Program-made: the position numbers and the translations under genes
In this document: positions 1 to 8,237 of the stretch, in pieces
Numbering within the stretch: position 1 is the first letter of the stretch
How the letters are laid out: every line of letters begins with the position of its first letter
Notes under the pieces: model-generated
Databases searched by the model: none
Seen by the model: only the letters and a program-made list of their open reading frames with translations
Told to the model about the DNA's origin: nothing
Source: Paenibacillus naphthalenovorans
Lineage (GTDB): Bacteria; Bacillota; Bacilli; Paenibacillales; NBRC-103111
DNA length: 64,000 bases
Direction: 5' to 3'
Assembly: GCF_900099895.1 (NCBI RefSeq)
Contig: NZ_FNDY01000001.1
Span: 248,001-312,000, forward strand

Positions 1-2
1 AG

Positions 3-197
3 ATTGCTCCGGGGATCGATTTGAAAAAAAATGTATTGGATCAAATGGAATTCGCTCCTCAGGTTTCTCCCAATCTTAGATTAATGGATGAACGAATTTA
101 TTCTTTGGGTCTTATGCATCTCGCAGCCCAATGTAATAAAGATAAAGATCAAGCAGACCAAAAATTGGGGAGGGTTCTGAATGAAAATGTGGTTTAA
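3..197 (+). CDS. Acyl-CoA:acetate/3-ketoacid CoA-transferase, C-terminal 64 residues (5' end outside window)
   Basis: An open frame enters from the left edge and stops at TAA 195-197. It encodes IAPGIDLKK, then a DQMEF and LRLMDERI segment. This matches the C-terminus of the intact CoA-transferase at 5432-7027, which reads IAPGVDMDR, then LMDFKPII and LKTMDSRIF. That family moves CoA from acetyl- or another acyl-CoA to a free carboxylic acid. The frame overlaps the start of the next gene by 17 bases, so the two are probably one operon. Only the tail is visible, so catalytic residues and substrate cannot be judged. The homology rests on reading two C-termini side by side. Confidence 0.75.
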   Translation: MAPGIDLKKNVLDQMEFAPQVSPNLRLMDERIYSLGLMHLAAQCNKDKDQADQKLGRVLNENVV

Positions 198-1440
198 GAA
201 AGCAACGGCAGTATCGCTTGCCGGTCTGTTGGCAGCAAGCTTGGCGGCATGCGGTGCCGGGAGCTCGGGTTCTTCCGCTCCGAATGCTGCCGGAGGGGCG
301 TCGAATGAAGGCGCGAAAGCGGATGAAGTGTTGATTGGGGTGCTTTATCCCACATCGGGAAGCTTGGCCCGTTTAGGCGGCGCAGCCTTGAAGGCGGTTG
401 AACTGGCTGCCGAAGATATTAATGCGGCCGGAGGAATTAAATCGCTTGGCGGCGCCAAAATTAAATTGGAAATCGTAGATCCGGGTGACAAACCGGAAAC
501 GGCAAAATCGGCAACGGAGCGTCTGATTCAAAACAAAAAGGTATCGGCGCTGACAGGAGATTACTCCAGTTCGTTATCCCTGGTCACATCCGAAGTGGCG
601 GAGAGAGCAAAAATCCCTTTTGTAACCGCTTCCGTATCGGATAATTTAACATCCCGTGGAATGAAATACTTGTTCCAGATTTCACCGAAAGGCTCCATGT
701 TCGGAAACACCCAGGTGAAGTTTGCGAAGGAGTATCTCGTAGAAAAGCTTGGCAAGCAACCCAAAGTTGCCATTGTATTCGAAGAAACCAGCTATGGCAC
801 ATCGACTGCAGAGGGACTAAGCAAAACCGCCAAGGAATTAGGGCTTGAGGTCGTGCTTTCCGAGCCGTATCATGCCAATTTCGCCGACGCTGCTCCTCTG
901 GTAAACAAAATCAAAGCTTCCGGAGCGGAAATATTGTTCCCGGTCTCTTATCTGCAGGATGCGATTCTGATCCAAAAAACGGTTAAACAATTGGGCCTGA
1001 ACATTACGACCGTTGGCGGAGGGGCCGGCTATCTGATGCCTGAATTCTACAAGGAATTAGGCAAAGATGCAGAAGGCGTTGTTTCCGTAGCCTCCTGGAA
1101 CCTGGACCTGAACAAACCGGGTATTGAGGATATCAACAAGCGCTACACCGAAAAGAACGGCGAGTTTATCACAGAACATTCCGGTGAAGCTTATTCGGCT
1201 ACGTGGGTCATCGCACATGCGATTGAAAAAGCGGCGTCCACAGACCCGCAAAAAATCCGTGAAGCCTTAGCTTCTCTGCAATTAAAAGAAGATGATAAAG
1301 GGAACATCATGCCGGGCGGCAATATCGAATTTGACCAGACCGGATGGAATAAGAATGTGTATCCGGTGTTGATTCAATGGCAGGAAGGAATTCCCAAAAC
1401 GATTTATCCTGAATCCGATGCAAAGGCCCAATTTAAGTAA
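181..1440 (+). CDS. Branched-chain amino acid-type ABC transporter substrate-binding lipoprotein (LivJ family)
   Basis: This is a 419-residue extracellular solute-binding protein of the Peripla_BP_6/LivJ type. A lipoprotein signal peptide ends in the lipobox LAAC (Cys24), followed by a Gly/Ser/Ala-rich linker. The mature part starts with IGVLYPTSGSLARLGG, the usual first strand and ligand loop of this family, and has two-lobe periplasmic-binding architecture to about residue 400. The ATG follows GGGGAGG at suitable spacing and lies inside the end of the upstream CoA-transferase. It heads a complete Liv cassette. LivJ proteins also bind aromatic acids, urea, amides and other small acids. The neighbouring CoA enzymes suggest a carboxylic acid rather than leucine, but that is inference. 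Confidence 0.92.
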   Translation: MKMWFKKATAVSLAGLLAASLAACGAGSSGSSAPNAAGGASNEGAKADEVLIGVLYPTSGSLARLGGAALKAVELAAEDINAAGGIKSLGGAKIKLEIVDPGDKPETAKSATERLIQNKKVSALTGDYSSSLSLVTSEVAERAKIPFVTASVSDNLTSRGMKYLFQISPKGSMFGNTQVKFAKEYLVEKLGKQPKVAIVFEETSYGTSTAEGLSKTAKELGLEVVLSEPYHANFADAAPLVNKIKASGAEILFPVSYLQDAILIQKTVKQLGLNITTVGGGAGYLMPEFYKELGKDAEGVVSVASWNLDLNKPGIEDINKRYTEKNGEFITEHSGEAYSATWVIAHAIEKAASTDPQKIREALASLQLKEDDKGNIMPGGNIEFDQTGWNKNVYPVLIQWQEGIPKTIYPESDAKAQFK

Positions 1441-1447
1441 GGAAACC

Positions 1448-1473
1448 GGGGGAGGGGGACTTTCCTCTCCCCG
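1448..1473 (+). promoter_or_regulatory. Intercistronic hairpin between binding protein and permease
   Basis: GGGGAG at 1449-1454 pairs with CTCCCC at 1467-1472 around a short loop, and no T-run follows. It sits in the only sizeable gap of the transporter operon. Hairpins here commonly stabilise the 3' end of the binding-protein message, giving more binding protein than permease. The role is inferred. Confidence 0.45.
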
Positions 1474-1534
1474 TCAGGCAAGGAAGATGACCGGCCAGAT
1501 GAAACGAAACTGAAACTGTACAGGCGGTGAGATC

Positions 1535-2404
1535 ATGGAATTATTCGTGCAGGTGCTGATCAATGGACTATTAATCGGCGGAATCTATGCCCTGATCAGT
1601 ATCGGATTAACGCTGCTGTTTGGAGTCGTAGATATTGTAAACTTCGCTCATGGCGAATTCGTTATGCTAGGGATGTACACGTCTTACTGGGTTTGGGTCT
1701 TTAGCGGAATGGATCCGCTGGTCACCTTATTTATTTCGGTTCCGGCCATGTTTATCGTCGGGGTCGTCATTCAGAAATATTTGTTTACGCACATCATGAA
1801 GGCGCCCCCGCTAACGCAAATCTTTTTGACCGTAGGACTGCAGCTGGCTTTACAGAATGGTGCCCTGATGATGTTCGGGTCAACGACCCGCGCCATTAAT
1901 TTCGGCTGGAGAGAGAGCGTAATCCGGTTCGGTGAGTTCGTTGTTCCCGTCAATATGCTGGTCGCTTTCGTGCTTTCGATCGTCATGGCTGCGCTGCTGT
2001 TCCTCTTCCTCTCCAAAACCGATTTGGGCAAGGCGATGAAGGCGGCAAGATTGGATCGTGAAACCGCCATGCTGATGGGGATCAATACGAACCGTATTTT
2101 CTTAATCGCAGCAGGCATATCGGCGGCTCTCACAGGTGCGGCCGGCACGGCCATCGGTACTTTTCAGTATGTACAGCCGCTTGCCGGAGCGCATTTTGGG
2201 CTCATGGCCTACATTGTTGTCATTCTTGGCGCGCTGGGGAATTTAAAAGGAGCCTTTGTAGGCGGACTCATTCTGGGGATCGCCGAATCGATGGGCATTC
2301 AGTATATTAGCGCAAACTCCGGTCTTCTTGCAGCCTTTATCCTTTTCCTTGTTGTATTGATGATCAAACCCAATGGACTATTCTCTTCAAAGGGAGCGAC
2401 ATAA
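1535..2404 (+). CDS. Branched-chain amino acid-type ABC permease (LivH family)
   Basis: This is a 289-residue integral membrane protein, the normal length for LivH. The N-terminus LINGLLIGGIYALISIGLTL and the segment DIVNFAHGEFVMLG are the family hallmarks. About eight hydrophobic helices follow, ending with a MIKPNGLF tail. An AARLDRETAMLMGINTNR loop at about residues 170-187 is the cytoplasmic coupling region that contacts the ATPases. With the adjacent LivM-type protein it would form the heterodimeric pore. It lies 94 bases after the binding protein and one base before the next permease start. Confidence 0.92.
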   Translation: MELFVQVLINGLLIGGIYALISIGLTLLFGVVDIVNFAHGEFVMLGMYTSYWVWVFSGMDPLVTLFISVPAMFIVGVVIQKYLFTHIMKAPPLTQIFLTVGLQLALQNGALMMFGSTTRAINFGWRESVIRFGEFVVPVNMLVAFVLSIVMAALLFLFLSKTDLGKAMKAARLDRETAMLMGINTNRIFLIAAGISAALTGAAGTAIGTFQYVQPLAGAHFGLMAYIVVILGALGNLKGAFVGGLILGIAESMGIQYISANSGLLAAFILFLVVLMIKPNGLFSSKGAT

Positions 2405-2405
2405 G

Positions 2406-3509
2406 ATGAGCCTTCAAAAAGAGCAATTCAATGATGCCGTGGCGATGAAATCAAACGCGTCAATCAACCTGGCCGATACGGCCGGTTTGAAACGGTTTTC
2501 TCTTACGGAGCCCAGGGTGTACGTACCCGTTATCGCACTTATTCTGTTCGCTTTGGTCCCCTTGGCGGTGAACGAATACTATCAAAATATACTGAATATG
2601 ATTTTGATTTTCTCCATAGCGGGTGTTTCCTGGAATATATTCGGCGGATATGCCAGGCAGGTTTCGATCGGACATGCGCTTTTCTTCGGGATTGGCGCTT
2701 ATACGTCCACGTTATTGCTGGTCAAGCTGAATGTGAGTCCATGGATCGGGATGCTGGTCGGCGGAATCTTTTCGGTTATTGTCGGTTTTGTGATGGGAAT
2801 GAGCCTAATGAAGCTAAGAGGCCATTACTTTGCGATTGCAACAATCGTGTTCTCCCAGGTCGCTTTGCTGCTGGTAACCAAATTCCGTGGCTTTACCGGG
2901 GGAGCAGAGGGTCTGTCCGTTCCTTACATGGAATCCTTTCTGATGCTCCAGTTTTCCACCAAATTGCCTTATTTCTATATTTTTCTCGCGTTTCTTGTGG
3001 GGATGCTCTTCCTTGTGAAAAAAATCGAACGCTCCCGTCTGGGCTATTATATGGTGGCCATGGGGCAGGACGATCAGGCGGCGAAAGCGGTAGGCGTGAA
3101 TATTCCGCGTGTGAAGCATATCGCATTGGCGATCAGTGCGTTTACGATGTCCATGGTCGGCACATTGTACGCGCAGTATATGTATTTCATCGAGCCCAAA
3201 TCGGTGTTTGACATTCCTTTGTCCGTTGAGTTTGCCATGGTATCGATTATTGGCGGCTTAGGTACGGTCATGGGGCCGGTCATCGGCGCTATCGTCATGA
3301 AGCCTTTCATTGAGATTGCAATTACGATCACCGACTGGCTGGGCTTCAGCTCGGTTCAAGGACTCAATTACTTTTTGTACGGTATTATCTTGGTTATCGT
3401 GGTTATCGTACTGCCCAACGGTTTAATCAGACCCCTGGCCAAATTGTACACGAAGCTTCTTGATATTCTTCCGGGCGGAAAAGCAGCGAAGGGAGGCAGT
3501 CAAAGATGA
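2406..3509 (+). CDS. Branched-chain amino acid-type ABC permease (LivM family)
   Basis: This is a 367-residue LivM-type permease. I chose ATG 2406 because AAAGGGAG lies just upstream inside the end of livH; an in-frame upstream ATG would overlap that gene further and has no such site. A hydrophilic N-terminal extension of about 40 residues precedes the helices. The signature stretch FGGYARQVSIGHALFFGIGAY and the loop ending KAVGVNIPRVKH are typical of LivM. The C-terminus IVLPNGLI is also typical. The extension is longer than in many homologues. It pairs with the LivH-type protein; its stop overlaps the next gene by four bases. Confidence 0.92.
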   Translation: MSLQKEQFNDAVAMKSNASINLADTAGLKRFSLTEPRVYVPVIALILFALVPLAVNEYYQNILNMILIFSIAGVSWNIFGGYARQVSIGHALFFGIGAYTSTLLLVKLNVSPWIGMLVGGIFSVIVGFVMGMSLMKLRGHYFAIATIVFSQVALLLVTKFRGFTGGAEGLSVPYMESFLMLQFSTKLPYFYIFLAFLVGMLFLVKKIERSRLGYYMVAMGQDDQAAKAVGVNIPRVKHIALAISAFTMSMVGTLYAQYMYFIEPKSVFDIPLSVEFAMVSIIGGLGTVMGPVIGAIVMKPFIEIAITITDWLGFSSVQGLNYFLYGIILVIVVIVLPNGLIRPLAKLYTKLLDILPGGKAAKGGSQR

Positions 3510-4240
3510 GTCAACCGATTCTGGAGGTAAACCACTTGTCGAAACGGTTTCGGGGGCTGCTGGCTGTTAATGATTTGAGCTTTCATGTCAATAAAGGCGA
3601 AATCCTGGGGGTGATCGGGCCTAACGGTGCAGGGAAATCCACAACCTTTAACCTCATCACAGGAGTATATTCCCCGGATACAGGAGAGGTGAAGCTGAAC
3701 GGCCAGAACATTACCGGGTTATCTCCCAATGAAATCTGCAAAAAAGGGCTCAGCCGTACGTTTCAAGTGACCCGCCCTTTCGGGGATATGACTGTGCTGC
3801 AGAATGTGATGGTGGGCGCTTTCCTGAACACGCCGAATCCCCGGCGTGCCGAGCAGCAGGCTCTGGAGATGGTCGAATTTGTAGGACTGGGTGATAAAAA
3901 ACACGCTGTAGCCCGCACGCTTTCGATCATTGATCAACGCAGACTGGAATTTGCCAGAAGCTTAGCTACCGAACCTGCATTATTGCTTTTGGATGAAGCT
4001 TTGGCCGGATTAAACGCCATGGAAGTGGAGGAAGCGATCGAATTGATCTGGAAGGTCAAAGACGCCGGCGTTACGCTTGTGGTGATAGAACATGTGATGA
4101 AAGTCATTAATACCATCTCGAATCGGGTTGTCGTCTTAAACTTCGGCGCCAAGCTTGCGGAAGGCGTTCCGAAAGAGGTCATGAACAATTCGGCCGTCAT
4201 CGAGGCCTATTTGGGGAAGGGGTTTGCACAGCATGCTTAA
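3506..4240 (+). CDS. ABC transporter ATP-binding protein (LivG family)
   Basis: This is a 244-residue cytoplasmic ATPase. Walker A is GPNGAGKST at about residues 37-45, with the LivG-specific Q-loop context LSRTFQVTRPFGDMTVLQNV. The signature motif position reads LSIIDQRRLEFARSL, a weak match to the canonical LSGGQ as is usual in LivG. Walker B is LLLLDEALAGL, and IEHVMKV supplies the H-loop. The start overlaps the permease stop as ATGA, indicating translational coupling. It would work with the following LivF-type ATPase to power the same pore. Confidence 0.93.
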   Translation: MSQPILEVNHLSKRFRGLLAVNDLSFHVNKGEILGVIGPNGAGKSTTFNLITGVYSPDTGEVKLNGQNITGLSPNEICKKGLSRTFQVTRPFGDMTVLQNVMVGAFLNTPNPRRAEQQALEMVEFVGLGDKKHAVARTLSIIDQRRLEFARSLATEPALLLLDEALAGLNAMEVEEAIELIWKVKDAGVTLVVIEHVMKVINTISNRVVVLNFGAKLAEGVPKEVMNNSAVIEAYLGKGFAQHA

Positions 4241-4943
4241 TGTGGAAAATCTGCATGTATCCTACGGTGCGATTAAAGCTCTCCAAGGCATATCCTTGAA
4301 TGTACAGCGAGGGGAGTGCGTGGCGATTGTTGGAAGCAATGGTGCGGGTAAAACGACGCTCCTCAAAACGATTTGCGGTCTCTTGGCTCCGCTTCAGGGA
4401 CGTGTTGAGCTGGAAGGAGTCAATCTGATCGGCAAACACGCCTACGATATTGCGAATATGGCGGTTGCCCACGTCCCGGAAGGCCGCAGAGTGTTTGCCG
4501 AGATGTCGGTATTGGATAATCTGATTCTGGGTTCCTATGTGAAGGAAGCGAAAGCCCGCCGTAAGGAAAGCCTGGATTATGTTTTCAGTCTTTTTCCCCG
4601 CCTGGCGGAAAGGAAGGATCAGTTGGCGGGAACGATGTCCGGAGGGGAGCAGCAAATGCTCGCCGTAGCCCGGGGGTTAATGCTAAGGCCAAAGCTGCTT
4701 ATATTGGATGAGCCATCGTCGGGCCTGGCGCCTATCATCGTGGAACAAATGTACGAGAAACTGGGTGAAATCCACCGTTCTTCCGACATGGCCATGCTTG
4801 TTGTCGAACAAAATGTGCCGATCGCGTTATCCATTGCGGACCGGGGATATGTACTGGAGAACGGATCGATCAACCTGTCGGGGACCAGCAATGAGCTGAT
4901 GGTCGATCCCGAAGTGAAGGCCGCCTATCTTGGCTTTCATTGA
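4233..4943 (+). CDS. ABC transporter ATP-binding protein (LivF family)
   Basis: This is a 236-residue ATPase of the LivF type. It has Walker A GSNGAGKTT, the LivF-specific VPEGRRVFAEMSVLDNL, the signature MSGGEQQMLAVARGL, Walker B LLILDEPSSGLAP and the H-loop region VVEQNVPIAL. I use ATG 4233, which sits about ten bases after GAAGGGG. A TTG at 4224 is in frame but crowds the ribosome site. The gene overlaps livG by eight bases and ends 24 bases before the MaoC gene, so the transporter and the CoA enzymes look co-transcribed. Confidence 0.92.
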   Translation: MLNVENLHVSYGAIKALQGISLNVQRGECVAIVGSNGAGKTTLLKTICGLLAPLQGRVELEGVNLIGKHAYDIANMAVAHVPEGRRVFAEMSVLDNLILGSYVKEAKARRKESLDYVFSLFPRLAERKDQLAGTMSGGEQQMLAVARGLMLRPKLLILDEPSSGLAPIIVEQMYEKLGEIHRSSDMAMLVVEQNVPIALSIADRGYVLENGSINLSGTSNELMVDPEVKAAYLGFH

Positions 4944-4967
4944 CAGGTATGGAAGGAGTGTCGCATC

Positions 4968-5435
4968 ATGCCTGGCATCTATTTCGAGGAATATCAAATA
5001 GGGCAAACCTTTCGTACGCCCACACGCACCATCACGGAAACGGATGTCGTTTATTTTTCCGCCATGTCGGGGGATATGAACGAGCTGCATACGAGTGAAG
5101 AATTTGCCAAAGGGAGCCCGTTCGGCAAGCGGTTGGCTCAAGGCCTGCTGGGATTGTCGATCTCCCATGGTCTGATGTTTCGCCTGGGCTTATTCGACGG
5201 CACCGGCATTGCCCTGCTTAACATTGATCAGTGGAAATTTACAGCGCCTATTTTTTTCGGGGATACGATTCACGGGATCGTTACGGTGCAGGAAAAAATC
5301 GAAAGCAAGAGCAAACCGGACCGGGGGATTATTCATTTTTTTGTGAAGCTGGTCAATCAGGACGGTACGGTCACACAGGAAGGCATCCAAACGGTGATGG
5401 TAAGAAGAAACGCAAGCGAAGGGGTGATCGCATGA
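4968..5435 (+). CDS. MaoC-like hot-dog dehydratase/hydratase
   Basis: This is a 155-residue single hot-dog-fold protein. The hydratase-2 motif is present: SGDMNELH supplies Asp36 and His41, the Asp-x4-His pair used by R-specific enoyl-CoA hydratases, followed by PFGKRLAQGLLGLSISHGL. Such proteins add water to enoyl-CoA or remove it from hydroxyacyl-CoA. AAGGAGTG precedes the ATG. The stop overlaps the next gene (ATGA), so it is coupled to the CoA-transferase. Together with the dehydrogenase at 9724 it could interconvert enoyl-, hydroxy- and ketoacyl-CoA. Substrate chain length cannot be read from sequence; a mesaconyl- or itaconyl-type hydratase is another possibility. Confidence 0.85.
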   Translation: MPGIYFEEYQIGQTFRTPTRTITETDVVYFSAMSGDMNELHTSEEFAKGSPFGKRLAQGLLGLSISHGLMFRLGLFDGTGIALLNIDQWKFTAPIFFGDTIHGIVTVQEKIESKSKPDRGIIHFFVKLVNQDGTVTQEGIQTVMVRRNASEGVIA

Positions 5436-7027
5436 ATAAAGTGGTAAAAGCCAACGACGTACTGACTTATTTGAAAGACGGTTCGACGCTCGCCACGGTC
5501 GGATTCACGTTAATGGGGGCCTGCGGGACCATTCTGAACGAGATCGAGCGCAGCTTTCTGGAGACGGGACATCCGAAACATTTGACCTTGCTGCACGGTG
5601 CGGGTCAAAGCGACAGGGTCAACGGGATACAGCGTCTGGCTCATCCGGGACTCGTCAAGCGGATCATCGGATCTCACTGGGGGCTTGCTCCCAAATGGGG
5701 GGAGCTGATTCACAACAACGAGGTCGAAGCGTATTGTCTGCCGCAAGGGCAGCTGGTACATCTGTTTCGCGCCATGGCATCCGGCAAACCCGGCAATTTC
5801 TCGAAAGTGGGGCTGGGCACTTTTATAGATCCGCGGGTGGAGGGTGGAAAGATTAACGACCGCTCCAAACAAAGCGAGGATATTGTAGAAGTCATTCAGC
5901 TCCATAACGAGGAATATCTATATTATAAAAGTCACCCGATTGATGTGGCGGTCATCCGGGGAACGACAGCCGATGAAAAAGGGAATGTGACGATGGAGGA
6001 GGAAGCCATCAAGCTGGAGGCGATATCCGTAGCTCAAGCTGCCAAGGCTAATGGCGGTAAAGTGTTCGTGCAGGTAAAATATTTGGCCAAAAGCGGCAAT
6101 CTGCACCCGAAGCAAATTGTCATTCCGGGTATCTATGTGGACGGGATCATCATTGCGGAGAATCCGATGGAAGAGCATCGGCAGTCCTCATCGTTTTTCT
6201 TCGATCCTGTGTACTCAGGGGATGTGCGGGTGCCGGAATCGGCTGGCAGGTCCTTGCCGTTAAACGTTCGAAAGGTTATCGGCCGCCGGGCCGTCATGGA
6301 GTTGTTCCCGAATGCCGTTGTGAATTTAGGCACGGGGATTCCGGGTGATGTGGTGGGGCCTATTACCAATGAAGAAGGAATCCATCAGGCGATTACCCTG
6401 ACGATTGAATCCGGGGTCATCGGAGGCATCCCCGAGGGAGGTATAGATTTCGGAATTACCAAAAATGCAGAGGCGATCATTGAGCATGGCTACCAGTTTG
6501 ATTTCTATAACGGCAGCGGAGTCGATGTGACCTTTATGGGGCTTGCCGAAGCCGATCGCGAAGGCAATGTCAATGTGAGCAGGTTCGGTACCAAAACCGT
6601 AGGCTGCGGAGGGTTCATCGATATTACTCAACCGGCCAAAAAAGTGGTGTACTGCGCAACCTTCACGGCCGGAGGGCTTGAAGTGGCGATTGAACAGGGC
6701 AAGCTGAGCATTGTGAAGGAGGGGAAGGCCAAAAAGTTTCTTCAGCGGGTAAACCAGATTACATTCAGTGGTCGTTATGCCCGGGATCGGGGCCAGCCTG
6801 TCATCTTTGTGACCGAAAGAGCCGTCTTTGAGCTGAAAAAGGAAGGTCTGGTCCTGACGGAAATTGCACCGGGGGTAGATATGGACCGGGATATTTTAGG
6901 CCTGATGGACTTTAAACCGATCATTTCCGGCACACTGAAGACGATGGATTCACGGATTTTCAAGGATGAGCCGATGGGTATTGCCGATGAATTTTTTCAA
7001 ACATCTGCTTTGACGGTACGCAAATAA
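5432..7027 (+). CDS. Acyl-CoA:acetate / 3-ketoacid CoA-transferase (fused alpha-beta, YdiF/Pct type)
   Basis: This is a 531-residue fused family I CoA-transferase. The N-terminal half contains LKDGSTLATVGFTLMGACG and the C-terminal half the catalytic loop TIESGVIGGIPEGG. Glu326 corresponds to the glutamate that forms the glutamyl-CoA thioester in propionate CoA-transferase. A glycine-rich NLGTGIPGDVV segment lies upstream. The protein would activate a short carboxylic acid using acetyl-CoA or another acyl-CoA. ATG 5432 overlaps the MaoC stop; a longer in-frame extension upstream only shadows that gene. A second related enzyme ends at the left edge of the window, so the locus carries two copies around the transporter. 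Confidence 0.92.
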   Translation: MNKVVKANDVLTYLKDGSTLATVGFTLMGACGTILNEIERSFLETGHPKHLTLLHGAGQSDRVNGIQRLAHPGLVKRIIGSHWGLAPKWGELIHNNEVEAYCLPQGQLVHLFRAMASGKPGNFSKVGLGTFIDPRVEGGKINDRSKQSEDIVEVIQLHNEEYLYYKSHPIDVAVIRGTTADEKGNVTMEEEAIKLEAISVAQAAKANGGKVFVQVKYLAKSGNLHPKQIVIPGIYVDGIIIAENPMEEHRQSSSFFFDPVYSGDVRVPESAGRSLPLNVRKVIGRRAVMELFPNAVVNLGTGIPGDVVGPITNEEGIHQAITLTIESGVIGGIPEGGIDFGITKNAEAIIEHGYQFDFYNGSGVDVTFMGLAEADREGNVNVSRFGTKTVGCGGFIDITQPAKKVVYCATFTAGGLEVAIEQGKLSIVKEGKAKKFLQRVNQITFSGRYARDRGQPVIFVTERAVFELKKEGLVLTEIAPGVDMDRDILGLMDFKPIISGTLKTMDSRIFKDEPMGIADEFFQTSALTVRK

Positions 7028-7047
7028 GCGGAGGGAGTTGGCTTGCA

Positions 7048-8199
7048 ATGCTATCTGTCATTAAGAATGTAACCGAAATTGTTTGGGGAATCGGAGCCGT
7101 CGAGAAGGTTTCCGAGCTTGTAGCCAAAAACAAGGCCAGGAATGTCCTGGTTATTACGGATAAAGGCATCGTCAATTCCGGGGTGATTCGTGCGGTAACC
7201 CATCAATTGTCTCAGGTGACCTATGAGGTGTTTGATGAAGTAGAGCCTAATCCGTCTGTACGGACGGTGGATAAAGCCGTAGAGATATGCCGCCGGTTGA
7301 ATGCGGATATGCTGATCGGCGTAGGCGGAGGCAGCCCGATCGATGTGGCCAAGGCGGTCGGCGTCCTTCATGCCAATGGCGGATCCATCGTCCAGTATGA
7401 AGGGATCGATACTTTTTCTAAACCGATTACTCCGCTGTTGGCCATTCCAACGACTTCCGGCACGGGAAGCGAGGTGACCTCCTTCACCGTGATTACGGAT
7501 ACGGAGCGAAACTATAAGCTGACGGTCGGCGGCGTGCTTGTAGCAGCAAAATGGGCGGTGGTCGATCCGCAGCTGACGGTCACGGTTCCTGCAAAAATTA
7601 CGGCAGCGACAGGCATTGATGCGCTGGTTCATGCGATCGAGTCGTATACGTCTTTGGCATCCTTCCATTATTCGGAGGTTCTCGCTTTGGATGCGATGCA
7701 GCTGATTAGCGCGAACCTGCGCCAAGCGGTATATCATGGGGAGAATCTGCGGGCCAGAGAGAACATGCTGCTGGCCAGCCTGCATGCGGGGCTTGCGTTT
7801 AATAATACCCGGCTGGGCAACGCGCATGCCATCAGTCATCCGCTGAGCGCCTTTTTCGGGATCGCTCACGGAGTAGCCAACGGGATTTTGCTTCCCGTCA
7901 TTATGGAATTCAATGTCCTTGCCTGCCCTGAAAAATTTGCCCGGATTGCGGAAGCCATGGATTCCTCCGTATCGGGAAATATACTGGAAAAATCTTACAA
8001 ATCTATCGAGATCGTTCGTCAGCTGGCAAAAGACATCGGCATCCCCTCATCGATCTCAGAGCTGGGAATCGATAAGGAAGCGTATGAAAAAGCCATTCCC
8101 GAGATGGCTCAAGACGCGATGAAGAGCGGGAACATCAAGGTTAATCCCCGCTTGACCAGGCTGGAGGATGTCACCGCTTTGTACCGTCAAATTTATTGA
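7048..8199 (+). CDS. Iron-containing (group III) alcohol dehydrogenase
   Basis: This is a 383-residue Fe-ADH. The nucleotide-binding GGGSPIDVAK and PTTSGTGSEVT motifs are intact. The metal ligands expected from lactaldehyde reductase FucO are Asp191 and His195 in GIDALVHAIE, His260 in GNAHAISHPL and His274 in GIAHGVANG; His264 matches the catalytic histidine. Members oxidise primary alcohols or 4-hydroxybutyrate with NAD(P)+. With the aldehyde dehydrogenase directly downstream this makes an alcohol-to-acid pair. With the CoA-transferase upstream, a 4-hydroxybutyrate-like substrate is plausible but not provable here. It lies 20 bases after the transferase. Confidence 0.92.
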   Translation: MLSVIKNVTEIVWGIGAVEKVSELVAKNKARNVLVITDKGIVNSGVIRAVTHQLSQVTYEVFDEVEPNPSVRTVDKAVEICRRLNADMLIGVGGGSPIDVAKAVGVLHANGGSIVQYEGIDTFSKPITPLLAIPTTSGTGSEVTSFTVITDTERNYKLTVGGVLVAAKWAVVDPQLTVTVPAKITAATGIDALVHAIESYTSLASFHYSEVLALDAMQLISANLRQAVYHGENLRARENMLLASLHAGLAFNNTRLGNAHAISHPLSAFFGIAHGVANGILLPVIMEFNVLACPEKFARIAEAMDSSVSGNILEKSYKSIEIVRQLAKDIGIPSSISELGIDKEAYEKAIPEMAQDAMKSGNIKVNPRLTRLEDVTALYRQIY

Positions 8200-8237
8200 A
8201 CAGGTTCGGCCAGAACGGGATGAAAGGTGAGGAATTC